Assembly (NCBI GenBank): GCA_000754445.1 | Contig: JNSD01000013.1 | Coordinates: forward strand, 124,001-188,000 | From: an actinobacterium acMicro-4 | GTDB lineage: Bacteria; Actinomycetota; Actinomycetes; Actinomycetales; Microbacteriaceae | Length of the DNA: 64,000 bases | Reading direction: 5' to 3' | Part shown: positions 26,797-35,116 of the stretch, piece after piece | How positions within the stretch are numbered: position 1 is the first letter of the stretch | Layout: every line of letters begins with the position of its first letter | Position numbers and translations under genes: made by a program | The notes under the pieces: generated by a model | What the model was told of the DNA's origin: nothing | The model's database searches: none | Seen by the model: only the letters and a program-made list of their open reading frames with translations

Positions 26797-28144
26797 GTTC
26801 CGAGAAGGCTTCCAGAGCCTTATCTCGGCTTGCTTTCATGTCAACAATTGGTTCGCCGGGGTAGTCGGTGGTGCCAATCTCTGGAACCCAGCGGGAGATG
26901 TACTCCTGCTGGGGGTCAAACTTCTCTGCCTGGAGCACGGGGTTGAACACTCGGAAATAGGGGGCTGCGTCAGCGCCGCTTCCTGCCACCCACTGCCAGC
27001 TCGCTGGATTGTTTGCTTCATCGGCGTCGACCAGGGTGTCCCAGAACCAGGCCTCACCGATTCGCCAGTCGGTGAGCATGTTCTTAATCAAGAACGATGC
27101 AGTGACCATGCGCACGCGGTTGTGCATATATCCCGTCCGCCAGAGCTCGCGCATGCCTGCGTCAACGAGGGGCACACCGGTGCGACCCTTCTGCCAGGCC
27201 CTCAAGGCGCCGGCCTCTGGTTCGCCCCAGGGAAAGCGATCAAACTCTGGTCTGAAGTTCTTGGACGCAAGCTCCGGGAAGTGGAACAGAATGTTGTAGG
27301 AAAACTCTCGCCACCCTATTTCGCTAAGGAACTTGGCCTTGTTCTTCTCGGCATCAGAGGGCAAAGTCCGCTCCAGGGCGTGCCAGATGGTGTGGGGGCT
27401 TATCTCCCCAAAGCGCAGGTGGGGACTCAGTCGTGAGGTTGTGACCGGCCCTGGTTCATCCCGCCGGTGGTAGTTCTTGAGGACATTGCTGACGAAATCA
27501 CTCAGGCGATTGGCGGCCCCCTGCTCGCCTGGTTCCCACATCTCTGCAAGACCAGCGGACCAATCCGGGGAGGTGGGAAGAAGATCCCAACTACTCACAT
27601 GCTCGGAGGGAAGTCCGCTCACGCTGGTGAGCGACGAAGGCGGGCTGAGGGGCGTCCTCGGTGGCTCGGAGGCCAGGCACGCCCGCCAAAAAGGGGTGAA
27701 AACCCGGAACGGGCGATCCTCGCCCGTTCTTATCGTCCAGGGTTCATAGAGCAGGTTCCCGGCAAAGCTCTCGCACAGAAGACCCGCCTCTCGCAGTTCG
27801 GTCTTGAGTGTTGCATCGACCTCGCGGTTTGCTCCGTAGCGCCGGTTCCAGAAGACGGCACCTGCCCCGGTTTCGCGCACTACCTCGCGCACAACGGCGG
27901 CGCCGTGGCCTCTTCGCAGCGTGAGCGATCCACCGAGGGCTTCGATGTCTTGTGTGAGAGAAATCAGTGAGTGGTGGAGCCACCACTTCGTGGCACCGCC
28001 CAGCGGCCTGGACCCTGGGCTCTCTTCGTCGTGAACATAGAGCAGAACCAGTGACTCGCAGCGCGCCACAGCGGCGTGGAGTGCGGGATTGTCTGCGAGG
28101 CGCAGGTCGTTACGAAACCAGACGATGCTAGGACTTGGGGTCAC
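26771..28144 (-). CDS. phr: Deoxyribodipyrimidine photolyase (CPD class I)
   Basis: 457 residues. Repairs cyclobutane pyrimidine dimers with blue light. The photolyase domain starts SIVWFRNDLRLADNPAL, and the FAD-binding domain has TGVPLVDAGMRELWRTGYMH, NRVRMVTASFLIKNMLTDWR and the family ending NPASWQWVAGSGADAAPYFR. A GTG start with -10 TACGCT 6 nt upstream. It fits an organism exposed to sunlight. Confidence 0.95.
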   Translation of the reverse strand: MTPSPSIVWFRNDLRLADNPALHAAVARCESLVLLYVHDEESPGSRPLGGATKWWLHHSLISLTQDIEALGGSLTLRRGHGAAVVREVVRETGAGAVFWNRRYGANREVDATLKTELREAGLLCESFAGNLLYEPWTIRTGEDRPFRVFTPFWRACLASEPPRTPLSPPSSLTSVSGLPSEHVSSWDLLPTSPDWSAGLAEMWEPGEQGAANRLSDFVSNVLKNYHRRDEPGPVTTSRLSPHLRFGEISPHTIWHALERTLPSDAEKNKAKFLSEIGWREFSYNILFHFPELASKNFRPEFDRFPWGEPEAGALRAWQKGRTGVPLVDAGMRELWRTGYMHNRVRMVTASFLIKNMLTDWRIGEAWFWDTLVDADEANNPASWQWVAGSGADAAPYFRVFNPVLQAEKFDPQQEYISRWVPEIGTTDYPGEPIVDMKASRDKALEAFSELKASRPTE

Positions 28145-28150
28145 CAGGTC

Positions 28151-28156
28151 AGCGTA
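28151..28156 (-). promoter_or_regulatory. -10 element TACGCT of phr (leaderless geometry)
   Basis: Minus strand TACGCT-GACCTG-GTG, a 6-nt gap to the start codon. Confidence 0.6.
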
Positions 28157-28366
28157 GAGGGCGAGGCTGGATGGTGTCCATGTGGGGCTTGCTTAACGTG
28201 GTGAGGGCCGGCCGCTGAGGCGAGCGACCGACCCTGTTCCCTTGCACCAAGAGTGTTTTGCAATCACATGAACGAAAGCTGTTAGAGCGCACAACTGACG
28301 ATGTGGCCAATATATAACAAAACGGTAACGCTGTCTATAGCGAGGATTGTTCCGGAGGAAATCGGC

Positions 28367-28969
28367 CTAGATCATGTCGGGAGACGGCGCCTCGCCATAG
28401 AGGATGGTCACATCCGCATGACGGTCAAACCGGTAGCCAGTCCCTCGCGCCGTGCGAACGATGTCTTCATAGCGGCCAAGCTTCGAGCGCAGTCGGCGCA
28501 CATGGACGTCGATTGTTCGGGAGTTCGGGATATCGTCATCGCCCGCGGCCCACAGGGCTTCGATAATCAGCTCCCGCCGGACCGTTTGTCCTTCTCGAAG
28601 AACCAGGAACTGAAGCAGGCTGAATTCTTTGAAGGTCAGGGGAGCCACGTCGCCGTCAATGGTCACCCGTTTCCGCGAGATGTCGATGACGACCGAGAGG
28701 ACTCGCTTGGGCTCGGCAGGCTTCAGTTTCGCCAGGGCTAGAGGGTCGTGCAGTGCCATGCGCACAATCTCGAGGTTGTTTCCCCCCGACCCGGTGGGGG
28801 CTAGAGCGATAGCCGCGTGGGTATCAGCGCTTGGCACGTGGTTGGCAACGGTCTTTTTGAGTTCTTTGACCAGGGTTTCCAGAGAAATCCCGGCAGCGTG
28901 GGCGTCGGCTTCGGTGACGCCCACATAGAGTGCGAACCCACGAGGTTCGCGAGGAGAAGAAGTGGTCAT
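28367..28969 (-). CDS. Orphan winged-helix regulator (OmpR/PhoB-type DNA-binding domain)
   Basis: 200 residues. The C-terminal part (about 98-185) is a complete OmpR-type winged helix: APLTFKEFSLLQFLVLREGQ, NSRTIDVHVRRLRSKLG and the wing TARGTGYRFD. The N-terminal 90 residues are not a receiver domain: there is no acidic pocket or conserved lysine, and the sequence is instead rich in Ala/Thr/His. No sensor kinase is adjacent. It may sense a ligand directly or act constitutively. The 222 nt between it and phr is A+T-richer (AATATATAAC) but shows no other gene. Confidence 0.8.
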   Translation of the reverse strand: MTTSSPREPRGFALYVGVTEADAHAAGISLETLVKELKKTVANHVPSADTHAAIALAPTGSGGNNLEIVRMALHDPLALAKLKPAEPKRVLSVVIDISRKRVTIDGDVAPLTFKEFSLLQFLVLREGQTVRRELIIEALWAAGDDDIPNSRTIDVHVRRLRSKLGRYEDIVRTARGTGYRFDRHADVTILYGEAPSPDMI

Positions 28970-29135
28970 TGCTGTCGATTCGTTTGGGGGCCACCTAGGC
29001 CGCGGAAGAAGGGGACGTTAGTCACACATTCGAGCGCAACACTCAGGCGCCCCTTGCGGGAGCATCGACAAGGCCAGAGTGTTCATGGGCCGATTATCGC
29101 CGGCTAGTTGGCGAACCGTCAAGTCCCTTGAGGGC

Positions 29136-29771
29136 CTAGCCGACAGTCCCGTACAACCGATCGCCCGCATCGCCAAGGCCTGGGACGATGAAGCCCCGCT
29201 CATTGAGCTTGTCATCCATAGCGCCAAGGACGATGGTGACGGTCAGCCCCTTGGTGCCCTCCTCCACAGCCTTCACTCCCTCGGGTGCGCCAAGAAGACA
29301 CACCGCCGTGATATCGGAGGCGCCCTTGTTGGCGAGGAACTTGATGGCTTGCAGTAGGGACCCACCGGTGGCGAGCATGGGGTCAAGAACAAAACATTGA
29401 CGATCAGCGAGGTTCTCCGGCAAGCGCTCCGCATAGACGCTGGGTTTAAGGGTTTCTTCGTCGCGCACCATCCCGAGGAATCCCACTTCGGCGCTTGGCA
29501 ACAAGGCGACCATACCCTCCAGCATCCCCAGTCCCGCGCGGAGAATAGGAACAACCACGGGCCGTGGTTTGGCAAGTTTCTTGCCCACAGTTTTCTGAAC
29601 AGGTGTCACGATGTCGTGGTCTTCAACCCGAATCTGACGAGTTGCCTCGTAGGCGAGCAGTGTCACCAACTCGGAGGTGAGTGCCCGAAAGACAGGCGAG
29701 GGGGTGTCCCGATCACGCAACACCGAGAGCTTGTGGGAGACCAGAGGATGGTTGGCGACGTGTAACTCCAT
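29136..29771 (-). CDS. upp: Uracil phosphoribosyltransferase
   Basis: 211 residues from [20 protein letters not shown], the standard UPRT start; 26 codons of open frame upstream are discarded because a promoter (TAGGGT, 7-nt gap) lies there. [13 protein letters not shown] and the PRPP loop [15 protein letters not shown] are intact, as is the uracil-binding end [16 protein letters not shown]. It converts uracil plus PRPP to UMP, and could salvage the uracil released by PsuG. Confidence 0.95.
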   Translation of the reverse strand: MELHVANHPLVSHKLSVLRDRDTPSPVFRALTSELVTLLAYEATRQIRVEDHDIVTPVQKTVGKKLAKPRPVVVPILRAGLGMLEGMVALLPSAEVGFLGMVRDEETLKPSVYAERLPENLADRQCFVLDPMLATGGSLLQAIKFLANKGASDITAVCLLGAPEGVKAVEEGTKGLTVTIVLGAMDDKLNERGFIVPGLGDAGDRLYGTVG

Positions 29772-29778
29772 GACGCTC

Positions 29779-29784
29779 ACCCTA
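29779..29784 (-). promoter_or_regulatory. -10 element TAGGGT of upp
   Basis: Minus strand TAGGGT followed by 7 nt and the ATG. It is divergent from the tadA promoter 30 nt away. Confidence 0.5.
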
Positions 29785-29813
29785 CCTCTCGGGCCAGGTC
29801 TCATGAAGCTGGA

Positions 29814-29819
29814 TAAGGT
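29814..29819 (+). promoter_or_regulatory. -10 element TAAGGT of tadA
   Basis: TAAGGT followed by 7 nt and the ATG; leaderless geometry. Confidence 0.5.
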
Positions 29820-29826
29820 GGGGCTC

Positions 29827-30288
29827 ATGGTGACCGACCACGACCTCATGGGCCACGCCCTGGACGTTGCCCGAGAAGCACTTCACACCGGCGATGTTCC
29901 GGTTGCTGCCCTCGTTGTGGATGGCGCCGGGGTCGTCGTTGCTAAGGCCTGCAACCAGAAAGAGCGGGACCACGATCCCACCGCCCATGCGGAAGTGGTG
30001 GCTCTTCGCCTGGCCGGGCACGCGCTCGAGACAGCGAACCTCTTCGGACACACGCTGGTGGTCACCTTGGAGCCGTGCGTGATGTGTGCGGGGGCAATAA
30101 CGCAAGCCCGAATTTCACGCGTAGTTTTTGGAGCCTGGGATCCCAAGGCCGGTGCGGCGGGAAGCGTTCACGATTTGGTCCGCGATCGCTCACTACCCCA
30201 TCGCGTCGACGAGGTGGTTGGTGGAGTCCGCGAAGCGGAGTGCGCCTCGCTAATCACTGACTTCTTCGAGCAGGCTCGAGAGTCCTAA
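29827..30288 (+). CDS. tadA: tRNA-specific adenosine deaminase
   Basis: 153 residues from [20 protein letters not shown]; longer open frame upstream lies over the upp promoter. The zinc site is intact: HAEV (with catalytic Glu) and [21 protein letters not shown] is the TadA substrate loop. It converts A34 to inosine in tRNA-Arg(ACG), which is essential for decoding. It ends 25 nt from the convergent membrane-protein gene. Confidence 0.93.
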   Translation: MVTDHDLMGHALDVAREALHTGDVPVAALVVDGAGVVVAKACNQKERDHDPTAHAEVVALRLAGHALETANLFGHTLVVTLEPCVMCAGAITQARISRVVFGAWDPKAGAAGSVHDLVRDRSLPHRVDEVVGGVREAECASLITDFFEQARES

Positions 30289-30312
30289 CTCACGACACCT
30301 GGCTGACGACCC

Positions 30313-30711
30313 CTAGCTGACCACACCTGGCCACAGCACGGCGATGATGACGTTGCTGATTGCCAAAGCCCCGGCCACGTGAAGCAGAGGCAAGAGGCTG
30401 CGCTGTGTCGCACCCGGGCCCATCTTCTTTTGGCGACGATACGCAATCAGCGCCACGATGAAGATCACGAGCGTGAGGACCGTCTTGACCGCAATCTTTG
30501 TGTGGTCCAGGGACAGCTCGGGGTCATCCGCCAGACGCATCTCGGCGAGACCGGTCAACGCAAGACCCGTCACCAGTTGAACGGTGCCCCCGGTGAGAAC
30601 CCAGGAGAACGCATAGCCCGTGTGTGCTCGGAGGTGAATCAGGAAGGGCCCGATGATCATGGCCAGTCCGAGGAAGTGAACAATCAGAGTGATGTCTCTC
30701 ACGGGTTCCAT
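30313..30711 (-). CDS. Four-helix membrane protein, unknown function
   Basis: 132 residues with four predicted membrane helices (about 6-26, 36-56, 72-90, 108-128) and a short charged loop KKMGPGATQR. Start supported by AGGAGA upstream of the ATG. The stretch VHFLGLAMIIGPFLIHLRAH resembles small heme- or copper-related membrane proteins with a conserved His pattern, but I cannot name a family. It follows the 107-aa gene on the same strand with a 13-nt gap. Confidence 0.7.
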   Translation of the reverse strand: MEPVRDITLIVHFLGLAMIIGPFLIHLRAHTGYAFSWVLTGGTVQLVTGLALTGLAEMRLADDPELSLDHTKIAVKTVLTLVIFIVALIAYRRQKKMGPGATQRSLLPLLHVAGALAISNVIIAVLWPGVVS

Positions 30712-30724
30712 GGTGTTCTCCTAG

Positions 30725-31048
30725 TTAGTCGGACGCCTTGATCACAATAACGTCCGTTGGAGGATGTTCCTTGGAAGGGTCTCGGACGAGTTCGGGTTCG
30801 ATGTATATCTCTGCCGTGTCCGTCGTAACCTCGCGCACCCGACGCTTGGCCTCGTCCAATGAGTGGGAGAGGACATAAACAGGCAGCGAGTCGATGAGCT
30901 CCACGGTTGCAGCAATCACCCAGTGGCCATCGGGCTCGGAGACGGCGCTCAGGCGAAGGACGGACTGAACATCGGGTGAACCAGCTAACGCCGCAAGGAT
31001 TGGTTCGCGCTCTGGCGCTTTCCCGTGGGATTTCTTCTTGCCACTCAT
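30725..31048 (-). CDS. Small soluble protein resembling a CDF C-terminal domain
   Basis: 107 residues from MSGKKKSHGKAPEREPILAA, preceded by GGGAG. The pattern VIAATVELIDSLPVYVLSHS, DEAKRRVREV and AEIYIEPE recalls the alpha-beta cytoplasmic dimerisation domain of cation diffusion facilitators (and their heavy-metal-associated fold), but no membrane part is present. It could be a free-standing regulator or metal chaperone domain. Similarity is judged by eye and could be misleading. It is divergent from proC and probably co-transcribed with the four-helix membrane protein downstream. Confidence 0.6.
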   Translation of the reverse strand: MSGKKKSHGKAPEREPILAALAGSPDVQSVLRLSAVSEPDGHWVIAATVELIDSLPVYVLSHSLDEAKRRVREVTTDTAEIYIEPELVRDPSKEHPPTDVIVIKASD

Positions 31049-31098
31049 GACATCTCCCGCCACTTCCCCGACATTGGGTCTCTATGGTCCACTCAATC

Positions 31099-31104
31099 TA
31101 CACT
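31099..31104 (+). promoter_or_regulatory. -10 element TACACT of proC (leaderless geometry)
   Basis: TACACT-GGCCCC-ATG: the 6-nt gap selects the internal ATG over one 27 nt upstream. Confidence 0.6.
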
Positions 31105-31110
31105 GGCCCC

Positions 31111-31935
31111 ATGGGCACAAAACTTCCTCGGACTGCAATCCTTGGCACCGGCAACATGGGTGGGGCGATTCTTCAGGGATTAGCCCAGCCGGGGGGTGGC
31201 GCCCGGGGTATTCGTGCCACGACCCGCTCTGAGGCGTCCGCCAACAAGCTCCGAGAAACTGGCGTTGTTGTTGAAAGCCTCGAGTTAGTGCCCCAGGCAA
31301 ACTCGGCTGCTGTTGCCGACGCCGACGTGATTGTGCTGGCTGTTAAGCCAGCACAGATCATTGGCCTTCTCGCCGAGATTGCCCCGAGTGCTAAGCCAGA
31401 AGCAATCATGGTCAGTGTTGCCGCTGGCATTACGCTCTCGAGCATGGAGGCCGTGTGGCCTGGGGCGGTAGTCCGCACGATGCCGAACACGCCAGCTCAG
31501 GTGGGACTCGGTGTGACGGGGATAGCCCGAGGTTCACGGGTGAGTGACGACGCCCTGGCCCTGGTTAAAGCGATGTGTGAAACCTTTGGCGCGGTGATTG
31601 AGGTTCATGAATCCGAGATCAACGCTCTGAGTTCGATTTCTGGTTCCGGGCCTGCCTATGTTTATTTCTTTATGGAGCGCTTCATCGAGGTGGCCAAGGA
31701 GCGCGGGTTTAGTGACGAGGCTGCCAGAGTCATGGTGGAGGGCACATTCCGCGGAGCAGCAGAGTTACTTGCGCGTTCGGGCGAAACCCCAGAGAAGTTG
31801 CGCGAAGCAGTGACGAGTCCCGCTGGCACAACAGCGGCCGCGCTCGCAGTCTTTGGCGAGGCTGACATTGCCGGCATTATTCGCTTAGCGACTAACGCTG
31901 CCATCGCTCGAGCCGAGGATATGGCCAAGGACTAG
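31111..31935 (+). CDS. proC: Pyrroline-5-carboxylate reductase
   Basis: 274 residues from MGTKLPRTAILGTGNMGGAI, chosen because a -10 element lies 6 nt upstream. NADPH-binding GTGNMG at the N-terminus, VVRTMPNTPAQVGLGVTG in the middle and the P5CR signature SSISGSGPAYVYFFME plus AVTSPAGTTAAALAVF at the C-terminal dimer domain. It makes the last step of proline synthesis. The stop abuts the stop of the convergent trkA gene. Confidence 0.95.
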   Translation: MGTKLPRTAILGTGNMGGAILQGLAQPGGGARGIRATTRSEASANKLRETGVVVESLELVPQANSAAVADADVIVLAVKPAQIIGLLAEIAPSAKPEAIMVSVAAGITLSSMEAVWPGAVVRTMPNTPAQVGLGVTGIARGSRVSDDALALVKAMCETFGAVIEVHESEINALSSISGSGPAYVYFFMERFIEVAKERGFSDEAARVMVEGTFRGAAELLARSGETPEKLREAVTSPAGTTAAALAVFGEADIAGIIRLATNAAIARAEDMAKD

Positions 31936-32607
31936 TTACTTATCGAGGGCTGCGAAAGTTTCGATGTCCTCGTTGGTCCCGGAGACGATGATCAGGTCGT
32001 GGTTACTGACCACCGTGTTCTCGGTTGCATAGGTAAAGGGCTTACCCGGGGATTTAACGCCAACAACAGTGATGTGGTACTTCGACCGCACCTTCGAGTC
32101 GGTGAGTGACAAACCGCGGATGGGCTTCGGTGGATACATCTTCACCAGAGCAAAGTTGTCATCGAAGCGGATGAAGTCGATCATGCGACCTGAGACCAGG
32201 TGCGCGACGCGCTCCCCGGCTTCGCGCTCGGGATAGACAACGCGGTGGGCGCCGATGCGGGTCAGGATTTTTCCATGCGATTCGCTAATGGCCTTAGCCC
32301 AGATTTGTGGAACCTTGAGATCCACCAGGTTGGTGGTAATCAGCACGCTCGCTTCGATTGACGAACCGATGGCGACAACCGCGATGGGGAAATCGCCAGC
32401 ACCGATTTGCTGGAGGGCGCTCAAGTTCGTTGCATCGAGAACTGCGGTGTGCTTGACCCGGTCCGCCCACTTCTGAACGAGGGCGGGGTCTTCGTCGATG
32501 GCGAGGATGTCGCGGCCGAGCTTGTCCAGCTCGCCCGCTGTTGCGGCGCCAAAGCGCCCTAAACCGATGACCAGGACTGGTGCGTCATGGGGAATTTTCT
32601 CAACCAA
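31936..32607 (-). CDS. trkA: TrkA/KtrA-family K+ uptake regulator
   Basis: 223 residues from a TTG (coding fMet-Val-Glu-Lys) with GAAAGG about 9 nt upstream; an in-frame GTG 21 nt earlier is the alternative. The RCK domain starts APVLVIGLGRFGAATAGELD (nucleotide-binding GxGxxG), and a TrkA-C domain follows (about 140-223, SKYHITVVGVKSPGKPF). It gates the TrkH pore. It overlaps the trkH stop by 8 nt, so translation is coupled. Confidence 0.9.
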   Translation of the reverse strand: MVEKIPHDAPVLVIGLGRFGAATAGELDKLGRDILAIDEDPALVQKWADRVKHTAVLDATNLSALQQIGAGDFPIAVVAIGSSIEASVLITTNLVDLKVPQIWAKAISESHGKILTRIGAHRVVYPEREAGERVAHLVSGRMIDFIRFDDNFALVKMYPPKPIRGLSLTDSKVRSKYHITVVGVKSPGKPFTYATENTVVSNHDLIIVSGTNEDIETFAALDK

Positions 32608-34129
32608 CGATTGGCCTTTCTTTTGCACGGCGGTACACCGTCTGGCGGTGGGTTCCACTGAGAGCTGTTGCCAGCGTCACTGTACCAACCCGACCCAACA
32701 ACATGGTTGCTGCCAGGACATATTTAGCCGCGTCGGGAAGTTCACTGCTGGTGAGCCCAGCGCTCAATCCACAGGTTGCGAACGCGGAGATGACATCGAA
32801 GAGAATCTTCTCGAGGGGCTCATCGGTAATGGTGAGGATCGCGATGGTGGCGAAAACCACAATGCTTGCTCCCCAGAGCACCACGCTCACGGCGAGGCGA
32901 ACGGTGTCGGAGGGAATACGACGTTCATAGACGACGATGTCTTGGTCGCCTCTCGCCTCAGCAAACGCGGCCAAGAACAGAATCGCGAGGGTGGTCACCT
33001 TGATTCCACCCGCGGTGGAGGCAGAGCCACCGCCGACAAACATCAGCATGTCAAGAACGAGCAGTGTGGCTCCACCGAACTCTGAGGTGTCAACAGTGTT
33101 GAATCCCCCCGAGCGAGACATCATCGAGGTGAACAGCGCCGTCATGGGGCGATAGGCGACATCCTGCGTCCCCAGGGTCTTCTCGTTGCCCCATTCGAGT
33201 GCGGCAATCGCCAGTGCTCCCACCACCAACAGGATTGTGGTCGTCGCCAGTGTGAGCTTCGCGTGCATTCCAACACGACCGTGGGAGAGGGTGAGGCCGC
33301 GACGGCGACGACGGCTGGTCTTGATCGCGCGGGCCAGCGCATAGATGACCGGGAAACCGAGGCTTCCCAAGAACACCCCAATGCCAATAGTGAAGACCAT
33401 CACCGGGTCATTGGCGAAGGGTGACAACCCGTCGACCAGTGGCACAAAGCCAGTGTTGGTAAAGGCAGACACTGCGAGGTAGCCACCCTGCCAGAGCGCA
33501 TCAACCGGGTCGAGGCCTGCGATTAACAAGCGAGGAATGATGATGGCAGCAAGTGCCGCTTCTATGGCAATCACGCTGATGAGGACTGTGCGCAGCAACC
33601 CTTTCACATCGCCCAAACGCATTCCGTGGCCGTCGAGCCCTTCGCGTTCGTGAAGCCGGGAAGGGTCAACGTCGACGGCAATCATTTTGCGCGCGGAGAG
33701 GCCCAAGCGTTTGGAGGCGATCACAGCAAGGAGCGTTGCCAGTGTCATCACACCGATGCCACCGATTTGCATGGCAAGGAAAACCACGGTGTGGCCAAAG
33801 GGCGACCAGTGGGTGGCCATGTCCACGGTGGTCAGCCCAGTGACACAGATGGCCGAGACGGCAGTAAACATGGCGTCGGCCAGGTTCGTGGCCTCACCCG
33901 ATGCAGCGGCCACCGGCAGCATCAGCAACGTGGTGGTGATGACCGTCAAGATGAGGAATGTGCCGATGGTCAAGGTCGATGCTTGGCCACCCAGGACGGA
34001 TTGAACCTTGAAGAGAACACCGCGCAGCCCTCTGGGCGCAGAGGTCGACGCGCCCCCAGAAACCGATCGAGATCGACGGGGGATTCTCGATGACGCACGA
34101 CGTGTGAGAGACGTCAGCCACGACGACAC
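32600..34129 (-). CDS. trkH: TrkH/KtrB-family K+ channel-like transporter
   Basis: 509 residues, GTG start with AAGAAGG upstream. A basic N-terminus of about 50 residues (RRASSRIPRRSRSV) precedes four membrane-pore-membrane repeats. The selectivity-filter glycines are in SAICVTGLTTVD, SAFTNTGFVPL, MMSRSGGFNTVD and SAFATCGLSAGL. Transports K+ into the cell together with TrkA. The upstream region is shared with a divergent ArsR-type regulator gene, 83 nt away. Confidence 0.93.
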   Translation of the reverse strand: MSSWLTSLTRRASSRIPRRSRSVSGGASTSAPRGLRGVLFKVQSVLGGQASTLTIGTFLILTVITTTLLMLPVAAASGEATNLADAMFTAVSAICVTGLTTVDMATHWSPFGHTVVFLAMQIGGIGVMTLATLLAVIASKRLGLSARKMIAVDVDPSRLHEREGLDGHGMRLGDVKGLLRTVLISVIAIEAALAAIIIPRLLIAGLDPVDALWQGGYLAVSAFTNTGFVPLVDGLSPFANDPVMVFTIGIGVFLGSLGFPVIYALARAIKTSRRRRRGLTLSHGRVGMHAKLTLATTTILLVVGALAIAALEWGNEKTLGTQDVAYRPMTALFTSMMSRSGGFNTVDTSEFGGATLLVLDMLMFVGGGSASTAGGIKVTTLAILFLAAFAEARGDQDIVVYERRIPSDTVRLAVSVVLWGASIVVFATIAILTITDEPLEKILFDVISAFATCGLSAGLTSSELPDAAKYVLAATMLLGRVGTVTLATALSGTHRQTVYRRAKERPIVG

Positions 34130-34212
34130 GGAACTGAGCCTTCTTCCTTATCTGAATCTCAGACAGCGCTCGCCATGGTACTCCTCCCCGGCGCCTTGTA
34201 CGCTACTGAGTT

Positions 34213-34602
34213 ATGACCGACCTTTTTGACGTCCTCGCTGATCAGACCCGCCGTGACATTGTGACTCTGCTGCATCGCGCCAGCGGTGGCGACACCGAGA
34301 TGAGTGTGGGGGAGTTAGTGGAGGCGTTGGGCATTACCCAGCCGACCGTGTCGAAGCATTTGAAGGTCCTGCGCGACGCAGGTGTTGTTCGGGTTCGCGA
34401 AGACGGGCAGCACCGGTTTTATCGACTCGATAAGGCACCGCTGGTGTCGATGAATGAGTGGGTTGCCGGATTCACAGGGGGTGCCACCACCAACACCGCG
34501 GAGCCCTTTATCGACCTCACGATTCTTGGCCGGGCGACCGGGGGGCTACTGAGTGATGGAATTGAGCGCGTGCAGAGCCTGATATCGCGCATCCGGAAAT
34601 AG
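34213..34602 (+). CDS. ArsR-family transcriptional regulator
   Basis: 129 residues: a winged helix with LFDVLADQTRRDIVTLLHRA, the recognition helix GITQPTVSKHLKVLRDAG and the wing VVRVREDGQHRFYRLD. No metal-binding Cys pairs (CxC) are present, so it is not a classical arsenic sensor. TACGCT lies 8 nt upstream of the ATG. It is divergent from trkH and could control it or itself; no operator was evident. Confidence 0.85.
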   Translation: MTDLFDVLADQTRRDIVTLLHRASGGDTEMSVGELVEALGITQPTVSKHLKVLRDAGVVRVREDGQHRFYRLDKAPLVSMNEWVAGFTGGATTNTAEPFIDLTILGRATGGLLSDGIERVQSLISRIRK

Positions 34603-34692
34603 TCCCTTTACACCCGTGTCTCGTGGCTCTAGGGTGTGTGAGGTAACAATGGCCACACCAGCCACCTAGGCCCCAGCACAATCGAGAGAATC

Positions 34693-34899
34693 ATGCCCTC
34701 CCCTCTGTCCCAGATGCGTTTCCTCACCGTCGGTGAGGTTGCCGAGATGATGAGGGTCTCCACCATGACCGTCTATCGGATGGTGCACTCCGGTGAAGTG
34801 CCAGCCATTCGCTTTGGCCGCTCGTTTCGAATTCCTGAGTCGGCAGTGGCGCAGTGGATGCATGGCTCTTCTGGTGAGAATCTGAACCAGGTGGGGTAG
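34693..34899 (+). CDS. Excisionase-like HTH protein
   Basis: 68 residues; MerR/BldC-type helix-turn-helix: RFLTVGEVAEMMRVSTMTVY followed by RMVHSGEVPAIRFGRSFRIP. It belongs to the actinobacterial HTH gene found directly ahead of the bS22 mini-gene (as with Rv0500A-Rv0500B in M. tuberculosis, from memory). It is probably a chromosomal regulator and not a phage excisionase; no integrase is nearby. The start could also be the internal Met at residue 8. Confidence 0.82.
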   Translation: MPSPLSQMRFLTVGEVAEMMRVSTMTVYRMVHSGEVPAIRFGRSFRIPESAVAQWMHGSSGENLNQVG

Positions 34900-34978
34900 G
34901 GCTCCACGCCTGCGCTAGACTCCACAGGTTGTCTACAACGAGACACAGTTCTGAGCACCCCCGTCTAAAGGAAACTTA

Positions 34979-35077
34979 ATGGGCTCCGTTATCAAGAAGC
35001 GCCGCAAGCGTATGGCGAAAAAGAAGCACCGCAAGTTGCTTCGCAAGACTCGCCACCAGCGTCGCAATAAGAAGTAG
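34979..35077 (+). CDS. Ribosomal mini-protein bS22 (AURKAIP1/COX24 type)
   Basis: Read directly: 32 residues, start MGSVIKKRRKRMAKKKHRKL, end RHQRRNKK, almost wholly Lys/Arg/His. AAAGGAA lies 5 nt before the ATG. It matches the small basic protein seen in mycobacterial 30S structures as bS22. The gene is below usual ORF-length cutoffs and commonly missed. The HTH gene upstream and proC further back are part of a conserved actinobacterial neighbourhood. Confidence 0.92.
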   Translation: MGSVIKKRRKRMAKKKHRKLLRKTRHQRRNKK

Positions 35078-35116
35078 ACGCTTCGAGCTAGAGCGCTGGC
35101 CCCTGCCCCGCAGTGG

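Noticed and set aside
28301-28741. Plus-strand open frame over the winged-helix gene
   Set aside because: Antisense shadow; the minus-strand protein has a complete OmpR-type domain.
34693-34899. Excisionase-like HTH as a sign of a prophage or integrated element
   Set aside because: No integrase, attachment repeats or phage genes nearby; the gene belongs to the conserved bS22 neighbourhood.
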